A DNA stretch of 19,740 bases from Alistipes sp. (GTDB lineage Bacteria > Bacteroidota > Bacteroidia > Bacteroidales > Rikenellaceae). A model generated the notes under the pieces. It saw only the letters and a list, made by a program, of their open reading frames with translations. It was not told where the DNA came from and made no database searches. Made by a program: the position numbers and the translations under genes. Where the stretch lies: contig JAHHQO010000020.1 in NCBI GenBank assembly GCA_020026335.1, positions 1-19,740 on the forward strand, given 5' to 3'. This document shows positions 7,041 through 14,159 of this stretch, in pieces. Within the stretch, counting starts at the first letter, position 1. Each line of letters starts with the position of its first letter.

Positions 7041-9581
7041 ATGAACTATTTTGGTAAGATATTCATGGCTGCCCTCTTTCTGATGGCGGGCAGTGTGGAT
7101 ATATTCGCCCAAGAGCAGGGTGCCGCAGATTCGGCAGCGCTCACACAACCGGCCTTCCCCGAAAATGCACCCATTTTCAAACGAAGCGAAAAGCAGAAAT
7201 TATACTATATCCGCAAAATCAATGTCGATGGTGTGAAGTATATCAACCACGACATCCTCAAGGCCTCCGCCGGACTCATTGAGGGGGATTCGGTCTATCT
7301 GCCCAGCAACTTCATCGCCACAGCCATCGACCGCCTGTGGCGTCAGCGCGCCTTCGCCGATGTGAAAATCGGTGCCGAAATCGAGGGCGACAGCATCGAC
7401 CTCACCCTGCTGCTCAAGGAGCGTCCGAGAGTCAACCGCTGGGACTTCACCGGCATCTCGAAGGGTAAGAAGAAGGACCTGACCGAGAAACTCAAGCTCA
7501 AGCGCAATCAGGAGCTCTCGGATTACATCATCGACAAGAACACCAAACTCATCAAGAATTACTGGATAGAGAAGGGCTTTAGAAATGTGGAGGTGACACC
7601 CATCATCAAGAACGACTCGGTGCGCAAGCACGCCGTGAATGTCACCTTCGCCATCGACAAGAAGGAGAAGGTGAAGATTGGCCGCATCAACTTCCACGGC
7701 AACGAGCAGTTCACCGACCGCCGTCTGCGCCGTACCTTCAAGAAGACCCACCAGAAATCCATCAACTTCTTCCGCAGCTCGAAATTCAAGGCGGCGGACT
7801 ACGAGGAGGACAAGGAGTTGCTCATCGACTTCTACAACTCGCGCGGTTACCGTAACGCCACCGTCGTCAGCGACTCGATTTACCCCATCTCGTCGAACCG
7901 TATGGCCATCGACCTCAACGTCACCGAGGGTAACAAATACTACATCCGCAATGTCTCGTGGGTGGGTAACTCGGTCTACGAGACAGAGGAGTTGCAGCGT
8001 ATGTTCGGCGTGTCGAAGGGCGACACCTACGACAAGAAGACCATGCACAAGCGTCTGGGTATCCAGAAGGAGACCGACCCCGAGGCAATGTCGGTGTCGT
8101 CACTCTATCAGAACAACGGTTACCTCATCTCACAGATTGACCCTGCCGAGACCATCGTGGGTCCCGACTCGATTGATATTCAGGTGAAGGTCTACGAGGG
8201 CGACCAGTTCACCATCAACAATGTCAATATCACCGGTAACCAGCGTGTCGATGATGAGGTCATTCGCCGTGAGCTGGCCACCTATCCCGGTGACATGTAC
8301 GACCGCTCGCTCCTGATGCGTACCATTCGATTGTTGGGCGGTATGCAGCACTTCGACCCCGAAAACCTCGTTCCCGACATCCAGCCCGACATGAACGCTG
8401 GCAAGGTGGACATCAACTGGGGATTGCAGGAGACCGCTTCCGACCAGTTCAACATCGCCGGAGGTTGGGGTTCGGGTACATTCGTGGGTTCGGTGGGTAT
8501 CACCCTCAACAACCTCTCGATTAAAAACTTCTTCAAGAAGGGCGCATGGCGTCCCTACCCCATGGGACAGAACCAGCAGCTCGCCATCTCGGCACAGACC
8601 AACGGAACGTGGTACAAGGCCTTCTCGATGAGCTTCACCGACCCCTGGCTGGGCGGTCACAAGCCCAACTCGTTCACCATCTCGGCGCACTACTCCGAGC
8701 AGAACGATGCCTACTACGTATGGCAGAAGAGTTCGCAGTATTTCCGTACCTATGGTGTGGCAGCAGGTTTGGGTCGCCGTCTGAACTGGCCCGACCCCTA
8801 CTTCTCGCTCTACACCGAGTTGAGCTACGAGCGTTACGCCCTGAAGAACTGGAATTCGTTCGTGATGTCGAACGGTTCGTCCAACCTGCTCTCGCTCAAA
8901 GTCGTCATGAGCCGCAGTTCGGTAGATCAGCCCTTCTACCCCCGCCGCGGTTCCGATTTCAGCGTGTCGGTACAGGCCACCCTCCCCTACTCGTTGTGGG
9001 ACGGCAAGGACTATGCAGACCCCAAGCTCAGCGACAGCGAGCGTTACAAATGGATTGAGTTCCACAAGTGGCAGTTGAAGGGACAGTGGTTCCAGTCGCT
9101 GTCGAAGAACCAGAAACTCGTCCTCATGCTCAAGGCGGAGATGGGTTACCTGGGTACCTATAATAAGAATAAAGTATCGCCCTTCGAGCGATTCGAGGTC
9201 GGTGGTGACGGTATGTCGGGTTACAACCTCTACGGTATCGATGTGATTTCGATGCGTGGTTACGAGGACGGTGCCCTCGACCCCAGCCACAACTACTCGC
9301 GCGCCTACAACAAATACACCGCCGAGTTGCGCTACCCCGTCATTCTGAAACCCTCGTCACAGATTTACGTGTTGGGCTTCATGGAGGGTGGTAACGCCTT
9401 CGACTCGTGGAAGAGCTTCTCGCCCTTCAAAATCAAACGTTCGGCAGGTTTCGGTGTCCGACTCTATCTGCCCGTTGTCGGTATGTTGGGTATCGACTGG
9501 GGTTACGGTTTCGACGCCCCCGCCAACAGCACCAAGAAGAGTGGAGGTCAGTTCCACTTCGTCATGGGACAGCAGTTCTAA
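7041..9581 (+). CDS. bamA: Outer membrane protein assembly factor BamA
   Basis: This 846-residue Omp85 protein is the central insertase for outer-membrane beta-barrels. It has a signal peptide cleaved near Ala23 (SVDIFAQ). Roughly residues 50-440 form a series of POTRA domains, recognisable by repeats such as KINVDGVKYI, RINFHGNEQF, RNVSWVGNSVY and NVNITGNQRV. The C-terminal barrel starts near residue 470 and carries the conserved loop-6 RGY at residues 739-741 (in SMRGYEDG). The protein ends with an aromatic residue (HFVMGQQF), as expected for a barrel beta-signal. It lies downstream of uppS and upstream of two Skp-like chaperones, the usual Bacteroidales order. Confidence 0.96.
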   Translation: MNYFGKIFMAALFLMAGSVDIFAQEQGAADSAALTQPAFPENAPIFKRSEKQKLYYIRKINVDGVKYINHDILKASAGLIEGDSVYLPSNFIATAIDRLWRQRAFADVKIGAEIEGDSIDLTLLLKERPRVNRWDFTGISKGKKKDLTEKLKLKRNQELSDYIIDKNTKLIKNYWIEKGFRNVEVTPIIKNDSVRKHAVNVTFAIDKKEKVKIGRINFHGNEQFTDRRLRRTFKKTHQKSINFFRSSKFKAADYEEDKELLIDFYNSRGYRNATVVSDSIYPISSNRMAIDLNVTEGNKYYIRNVSWVGNSVYETEELQRMFGVSKGDTYDKKTMHKRLGIQKETDPEAMSVSSLYQNNGYLISQIDPAETIVGPDSIDIQVKVYEGDQFTINNVNITGNQRVDDEVIRRELATYPGDMYDRSLLMRTIRLLGGMQHFDPENLVPDIQPDMNAGKVDINWGLQETASDQFNIAGGWGSGTFVGSVGITLNNLSIKNFFKKGAWRPYPMGQNQQLAISAQTNGTWYKAFSMSFTDPWLGGHKPNSFTISAHYSEQNDAYYVWQKSSQYFRTYGVAAGLGRRLNWPDPYFSLYTELSYERYALKNWNSFVMSNGSSNLLSLKVVMSRSSVDQPFYPRRGSDFSVSVQATLPYSLWDGKDYADPKLSDSERYKWIEFHKWQLKGQWFQSLSKNQKLVLMLKAEMGYLGTYNKNKVSPFERFEVGGDGMSGYNLYGIDVISMRGYEDGALDPSHNYSRAYNKYTAELRYPVILKPSSQIYVLGFMEGGNAFDSWKSFSPFKIKRSAGFGVRLYLPVVGMLGIDWGYGFDAPANSTKKSGGQFHFVMGQQF

Positions 9582-9598
9582 ATCCGAAATACACCTTG

Positions 9599-9634
9599 CA
9601 CGACTCTGCGGAATTCATTTTTCGCGGAGTCGTG
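9599..9634 (+). other. Strong intercistronic hairpin after bamA
   Basis: The arms CACGACTCTGCG and CGCGGAGTCGTG pair over 12 bp (one T-G pair) around a 12-base loop. It starts 18 bases after the bamA stop. No T run follows the stem, although the loop itself has five T. It is more likely an mRNA-stability or processing element than a complete terminator. Confidence 0.5.
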
Positions 9635-9703
9635 GCTTGATAGACCACCCTCAAAAGCCCCCGCACGGAGGGGTAAAGAATGATTTTTTGCGCCTGAAAG
9701 CAA

Positions 9704-9731
9704 TAAATTTGAGAAAAAAGGGTTATATTTA
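9704..9731 (+). promoter_or_regulatory. Possible promoter boxes for skp1
   Basis: TAAATTTG at 9704-9711 matches the -7 consensus, and TATATTTA at 9724-9731 is one base off. Either would give the skp pair its own transcript, with a leader of 60-85 bases that includes a small imperfect hairpin at 9738-9760. No well-spaced -33 element is visible. Apart from these and the hairpin at 9599-9634, the 9582-9797 gap holds nothing I recognise. Confidence 0.4.
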
Positions 9732-9797
9732 CAAAATGGGAACGGCTCTGTGGCTGTCCCACAACAAAATATAAACGATTAAAAAAATACCGAGATT

Positions 9798-10307
9798 ATG
9801 AAGCGTCTATTTTTATTGGCGATGTTCGTTTTGACCGTGGGTACGCTCTCGGCACAGAATTGTATCATCGTAAACAGCGAAAAGGTTTTCAAATCCATAG
9901 ATGCCTATAACCAGGCCCTCACCGCCCTCGACGAGCTGGCCAAGCAGTACCAGCAGGACGTAGATTCTCGTTTCGGACAGGTGGAGCAACTCTACAACAC
10001 CTACATGGAGGAGAAGGCTTCGCTCTCACAGCGTGCGCGTCAGGAGCGCGAGGAGCAAATCATAGCGTTGGAAAAGGAGACCAACAAGTATCAGGAGAGC
10101 ATCTTCGGCAAGGAGGGCACTCTGATGAACAAGCGCAAGGAACTCATCGAGCCGATACAGAAGAAGGTATTTGCCGCCATTGAGGTCTACGCACAGAAGG
10201 TCAATGCCGCAGCGGTCATCGACTCGGCCAACAACCCCACCCTGCTCTACAAATCGGCATCGGCCGACCACACACAGCAGGTGATTGACCTGTTGAAACA
10301 GAAATAG
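9798..10307 (+). CDS. Skp/OmpH-family periplasmic chaperone, first copy
   Basis: This 169-residue protein has a signal peptide likely cleaved after Ala19 (GTLSAQ) and an OmpH/Skp-type layout: a short beta strand (CIIVNSEKVFKS), a long helical coiled-coil arm rich in Gln, Glu and Lys (about residues 35-115), and a C-terminal part that returns to the body (VNAAAVIDSANNPTLLY). Skp proteins hold unfolded outer-membrane proteins in the periplasm on their way to BamA. The position directly after bamA supports this role. It is diverged from the second copy, so the pair is an old duplication or two lineages with separate clients. Confidence 0.88.
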   Translation: MKRLFLLAMFVLTVGTLSAQNCIIVNSEKVFKSIDAYNQALTALDELAKQYQQDVDSRFGQVEQLYNTYMEEKASLSQRARQEREEQIIALEKETNKYQESIFGKEGTLMNKRKELIEPIQKKVFAAIEVYAQKVNAAAVIDSANNPTLLYKSASADHTQQVIDLLKQK

Positions 10308-10343
10308 GAAATCCGAAAAAAATTTAATCGATAAACTAAAACC

Positions 10344-10940
10344 ATGAAAAAAATTATCAAATTAACCCTTGCGGTTGCACTTATGCTGGGTGCCACATCT
10401 ACTTTCGCCCAGAAGCTGGGTCGCATCAACAGCCAGGAGCTGATTTTCGTGATGCCCGAAACCAAAGAGATGAACACCAAGTTGCAGGCGCTCGGCAAAG
10501 AGTTGCAGGACAACATGGAGGCTTTGCAGGTAGAGTTCAACCAGAAGTTTACCGACTATCAGAAGAACCTCAACACCTACACCGACTCGATGCGTCAGCT
10601 CAAGGAGGACGACCTGCGCCAGATGCAGAACCGTCTGCAGGAGTATGAGCAGATTGCACGTCAGGATATGCAGAAGAAGCAGAGCGAGTTGTTCAACCCC
10701 ATCGCCGACAAGGCTTCGCAGGCTATCAACAAGGTGGCCAAGGCCAACGGTTACACCGTCATCTTCGACACCTCGGCAGGTTCGATGGCTTACTTCGATG
10801 AGGCTACCCTCACCGACATCGCTCCCCTCGTGAGAGCAGAGCTGGGCATCACCGATGCTGATGTCGAGGCTGCCAAGAAGGAGGCTCTCGCCGCTGCACA
10901 GGGCGCACAGCAGCCCGTTCCCGCAGCTCCCGCAAAATAA
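10344..10940 (+). CDS. Skp/OmpH-family periplasmic chaperone, second copy
   Basis: This 198-residue protein has a signal peptide likely cleaved after Ala22 (STFAQ), then the Skp start KLGRINSQELIFVMPE, a long coiled-coil arm (about residues 45-120), and the family C-terminal block INKVAKANGYTVIFDTS. After this it adds an Ala/Pro/Gln-rich tail (AAAQGAQQPVPAAPAK) that the first copy lacks. It should be a periplasmic holdase for outer-membrane proteins. It follows the first copy after 36 bases and is the last gene before a strong terminator, so the two are expressed together. Confidence 0.9.
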   Translation: MKKIIKLTLAVALMLGATSTFAQKLGRINSQELIFVMPETKEMNTKLQALGKELQDNMEALQVEFNQKFTDYQKNLNTYTDSMRQLKEDDLRQMQNRLQEYEQIARQDMQKKQSELFNPIADKASQAINKVAKANGYTVIFDTSAGSMAYFDEATLTDIAPLVRAELGITDADVEAAKKEALAAAQGAQQPVPAAPAK

Positions 10941-10968
10941 GCCCCGCGGCTACTGATTATTCACCCCT

Positions 10969-11012
10969 ATGAGAGTGGTTGTCCGTTTTGAACAGCCACT
11001 CTCATTTTTTTG
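10969..11012 (+). terminator. Terminator of the bamA-skp block
   Basis: A perfect 14-bp stem (one G-T pair) is formed by ATGAGAGTGGTTGT at 10969-10982 and ACAGCCACTCTCAT at 10992-11005, with a nine-base loop, followed by seven T. Confidence 0.92.
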
Positions 11013-11132
11013 CTTCGCCACGAGGTGAAAACAAGTGGTCACCGGCCGGGCAAATCGTTGAATTTGAGGTAAAAATCGCTGTTGTAACAATAACATAACA
11101 TTTCGTAAGAACAAGACAGACAATAAGTTGAG

Positions 11133-11140
11133 TACATTTG
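11133..11140 (+). promoter_or_regulatory. Possible upstream promoter box for the AraC regulator
   Basis: TACATTTG matches the -7 consensus, about 70 bases upstream of the regulator start. It could be a second promoter in addition to the box inside the palindrome at 11185-11205. The rest of 11013-11184 is AT-rich leader or promoter DNA with no gene. Confidence 0.3.
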
Positions 11141-11184
11141 ATAAGAAATTTCGGAGTAAGGGAACTTTATTCTCCTTAAATTCG

Positions 11185-11205
11185 TTATCTTTGTGACAAA
11201 GATAA
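11185..11205 (+). promoter_or_regulatory. Perfect palindrome containing the promoter -7 box of the AraC regulator
   Basis: Arms TTATCTTTG (11185-11193) and CAAAGATAA (11197-11205) are perfect inverted repeats around the spacer TGA. The left arm contains TATCTTTG (11186-11193), a -7 consensus match, so the predicted transcription start falls inside the right arm and the leader to the ATG at 11212 is only about 12 bases. A symmetric site over the start point is where a dimeric repressor or self-regulating protein would block transcription. Confidence 0.55.
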
Positions 11206-11211
11206 GACATT

Positions 11212-12123
11212 ATGAATAGCATAAAAGAAGAAAACCCCATCGTAAATTTCTCCCTCAACGAATTGTTGCGCATGACCGGAGACGATGGCCGCAAAGGACT
11301 CATGAGAGAGTGCATCATTGCCAATAGCAGTTCTCACATGCACGCCTTCAAATTCCCGTGCCGTATCGATGTCTATATTGTCGGAGTGGGAACCAAGGGA
11401 GAGACGACTCTCTCGTGCGACCTCAAGGAGTACAAACTGAAGAAAAATTCGCTGTTCATATTCGAGCCCAACAATATCCTCCAGACCAAGACACACGACG
11501 ATTTCGAGTGTCATGTATTGTTGGTGTCGCCCGACCTGATGCGTAAAATCAAGCTCGACACCAAGCACATGATGCCCCTGCTGCTCAAATTCGTGACCAA
11601 CCCCACCATGGAGCTGACCGACGAGGAGAGTGCCGCCATCAGCAGCTACATCTCGCAAATCGAGCGCGAATCGAAGGAGCCCGACTCGTTCTTTGCCGAG
11701 GACATCATCATCAACCTCATCGCCGCCACCAGCTACAAAATCGGCGATATGTTGCACAAGTACCTGTCGCGCAATCCCGAAATGGAGGAGCCGATACACA
11801 ATCGTGCCGAGGAGTATTTCCGCCAGTTTATGTTACTGCTGACGGAGAACTACAAGGAGCACCGCTCGGTGAGCTTCTACGCCAAGAAACTCTGCATCAC
11901 TCCCAAATACCTCACTACCCTCATCAAACGCATCAGCGGCAAATCGGTGTCGGAGTGGATTGACAGCTACGTGGTGCTCGAGGCCAAGACGTTGCTCAAG
12001 TTCTCGAATATGAGTATTCAGGAAATTGCCTACTACCTCAACTTCCCCAATCAGTCGTTCTTCGGCAGCTACTTCAAGCGCAACACGGGCATGTCGCCCT
12101 CGCAATACAAGACGACCAAATAG
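11212..12123 (+). CDS. AraC-family transcriptional regulator
   Basis: This 303-residue protein has a C-terminal AraC-type DNA-binding domain of two helix-turn-helix units: the first about residues 218-240 (FYAKKLCITPKYLTTLIKR), the second about 265-295 (IQEIAYYLNFPNQSFFGSYFKR, then NTGMSPSQY). The N-terminal 180 residues look like a cupin-type sensor (SSHMHAFKFPCRIDVY, LKKNSLFIFEPNN), with no ligand evident. It sits alone between two terminators, so it is a single-gene unit with its own palindromic promoter. Its target is not clear; the nearby envelope genes or itself are candidates. The family call is secure and the regulon unknown. Confidence 0.93.
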   Translation: MNSIKEENPIVNFSLNELLRMTGDDGRKGLMRECIIANSSSHMHAFKFPCRIDVYIVGVGTKGETTLSCDLKEYKLKKNSLFIFEPNNILQTKTHDDFECHVLLVSPDLMRKIKLDTKHMMPLLLKFVTNPTMELTDEESAAISSYISQIERESKEPDSFFAEDIIINLIAATSYKIGDMLHKYLSRNPEMEEPIHNRAEEYFRQFMLLLTENYKEHRSVSFYAKKLCITPKYLTTLIKRISGKSVSEWIDSYVVLEAKTLLKFSNMSIQEIAYYLNFPNQSFFGSYFKRNTGMSPSQYKTTK

Positions 12124-12140
12124 AAAAGTTGGCGTGAGAG

Positions 12141-12186
12141 AAAAAAGACCTGCAATCCCGGAAGGGAATGCAGGTCTTCTTTTTAT
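12141..12186. terminator. Bidirectional terminator between araC-type gene and sulfatase operon
   Basis: Arms AAGACCTGCA (12145-12154) and TGCAGGTCTT (12169-12178) extend inward across an A-A mismatch to TCCC/GGGA with loop GGAA. A T run follows on the plus strand (12180-12184) and a run of A precedes it, serving the minus strand. Confidence 0.88.
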
Positions 12187-12213
12187 GTCTGTTCTTTTAT
12201 GACGGTATGCGTA

Positions 12214-14136
12214 TCAGAGCGTCATTTGGTCGTTGTTCATGCGGTACATGTACTGCTGAATCATCGACTTGAGGTGGAGCGTCATCTGTCGCTCCACCCC
12301 CAACTCGCCCACGAGGTTCTTCTGCAAGAGGGGGTCGGTCTTGAAATTGTAAAGTGCCACAGCCTTCTCTCCATCGAACTGCAACATATAGTCACCCTTG
12401 AAGTATTGATAGATACCGTTGTTGTGGTTCACGGCAAAGGTATCTTCGGCAGGGGTGTCCAAGAGGTTGCAACCAAACGACACGAAGGGAGCATCGTAGC
12501 CCAGATAGCCCAAGATGGTGGGCATGATGTCAATCTGCTGGGCGATGGCCTCGCGGTGACCCTGCAACTCCCCGTCGGGGGTGTAGAAGATGATGGGCAC
12601 GCTGTATTTGCCGGCATCGGTGAGGTAGATGTCATGCTCCTTTTGGTTGGTGTGGTCGGCAGTCAGCACAAAGAGGGTGTTGTGGAACCACTCCTGTTTC
12701 GAGGCGGTCTCGAAGAAGCGTTTGAGGGCGTAATCCGAGTAGCGGATACAGCGGTGTATGGGTAGCGTTCCGGGTTGGAACACCGACTCGTAGCGTTCGG
12801 GGACATTGAACGGGTGGTGGGACGATGCGGTGAAGATACCCACCGAGAAGGGCTGGGGGAACGATGAAATCTTGTCGGCAAAGAACTGGAGGAACTCCTC
12901 GTCCCAAATTGCCCACTTGCCGTCGAAGTCGGCATCGTTGCCGTAGTCCTCGCGTCCGAAATAGTCGTCATAGCCCACGGCACGCGAGTAGGCCTGAAAG
13001 CCCATCGAGCCGTTGCGGGCACCGTGGAAGAATGCCGTGTAGTAGCCCTTTTTCTTCAGCTCGCCGCCCACGCTGGTCAGACGGTTCATCGAGGCAGGGG
13101 TGAGGAAGAAAGGCTCGACAAATCGGGGAATGCCCGACAGCACGGAGGGCAGGCCGTCGATACTCTGCTGTCCGTTGGCGAAGGAGTACTCCCACACCAG
13201 ACTCTTACGAATGAGCGAATCGAGGAAAGGGGTGTAACCCTTGTAATTGCCCCCTTCGAGGGTGGGGTTCAGCGAACCGAAATACTCCTTGCCGAAGCTC
13301 TCCAGCACCAGCACGCAGACATTCTTGGGACGGAAGACGGCATCGGCCTTGGGCTGATGCACGGGGGTGTAGAGGGTTTCCATCTCCTCCTCGTTGTCGA
13401 AGTAATGGGGCGTGATGAAGGGCTTTTTGCCCAGCGTGCGGTAGATGGCAAAGGGGGTGTTGAGCACCACGGCCGCCTCGGTGGGGCGGTCGACATACTG
13501 ATTGGCATTGCTGATGGTAATGGGTCTCACATCACGACCCACGCCGCCGCGCATACCCACCACAGCCACACCTGCCGCCACGAGGAGCGACACACCGAAG
13601 ACCGCATAATAGGAGGTCTTGTCCGAAGTATCGGGGTGAGGGGTGCGGTAGCCCTTGTAGAGCAGGACGCCCAACGCCACGGCGAGCAACACGAGATACC
13701 AGTTGTTCAGCAACTCGATGCCGAAGATACCCCACAGGTTATCCTCGTTGGCAAACTGACTGAAGACCGAAGCGGTGGTACGGCGCATGGCATAGGGGAA
13801 ATAGACCGCATCGACCAGATTGGCAGCCACCGCCACGAAGTTGCTCACCACGAACCACCACTTCACACCGCGGTGATAGCCCTTGCACTCCTTGAAGTGG
13901 AGCGGGAGGAGCATCAGCACCAGATAGAGGAGGTTGGTGTAGAGAATGGCGGCGGTATCGAAGCGCAGGCCTGCCACGCAGAGGGCGAAAATACGCTCCG
14001 CGGTGAGGTAGTGGAACTGCACGTCGTTGAGCCACAGGAAGACCAGTCGTGTGACGGTGAAAGCCACATAGACCCACAACAGGTTGACCACGACCGACAG
14101 GGGTGTCGAGCGCAGCAACTTCACGATTTTATTCAT
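12214..14136 (-). CDS. LtaS-like membrane sulfatase (phosphoglycerol/phosphoethanolamine transferase family)
   Basis: This 640-residue protein has about five N-terminal transmembrane segments (first 200 residues) followed by a periplasmic alkaline-phosphatase-type sulfatase domain. The metal and catalytic pattern of the LTA synthase family is visible: Glu279 in LVLESFGK, Ser325 in GQQSIDGLPS as the probable nucleophile where LtaS has Thr, and Asp494-His495 in TADHTN, with spacing close to that of LtaS. FHGARNGSMGF also fits the family. In a Gram-negative host it should not make teichoic acid; transfer of a phosphoglycerol or phosphoethanolamine group to a lipid or glycan is more likely. I start at the ATG at 14136, preceded by AAAGG, rather than the GTG one codon earlier. 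It follows tamL after 23 bases. Confidence 0.88.
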   Translation of the reverse strand: MNKIVKLLRSTPLSVVVNLLWVYVAFTVTRLVFLWLNDVQFHYLTAERIFALCVAGLRFDTAAILYTNLLYLVLMLLPLHFKECKGYHRGVKWWFVVSNFVAVAANLVDAVYFPYAMRRTTASVFSQFANEDNLWGIFGIELLNNWYLVLLAVALGVLLYKGYRTPHPDTSDKTSYYAVFGVSLLVAAGVAVVGMRGGVGRDVRPITISNANQYVDRPTEAAVVLNTPFAIYRTLGKKPFITPHYFDNEEEMETLYTPVHQPKADAVFRPKNVCVLVLESFGKEYFGSLNPTLEGGNYKGYTPFLDSLIRKSLVWEYSFANGQQSIDGLPSVLSGIPRFVEPFFLTPASMNRLTSVGGELKKKGYYTAFFHGARNGSMGFQAYSRAVGYDDYFGREDYGNDADFDGKWAIWDEEFLQFFADKISSFPQPFSVGIFTASSHHPFNVPERYESVFQPGTLPIHRCIRYSDYALKRFFETASKQEWFHNTLFVLTADHTNQKEHDIYLTDAGKYSVPIIFYTPDGELQGHREAIAQQIDIMPTILGYLGYDAPFVSFGCNLLDTPAEDTFAVNHNNGIYQYFKGDYMLQFDGEKAVALYNFKTDPLLQKNLVGELGVERQMTLHLKSMIQQYMYRMNNDQMTL

Positions 14137-14159
14137 CACCTTTCAAATTTTTAGTTTCT

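Noticed and set aside
8130..9290. 386-residue minus-strand open frame inside bamA
   Set aside because: It is antisense to the BamA barrel, with no motif; high GC makes long antisense frames common here.
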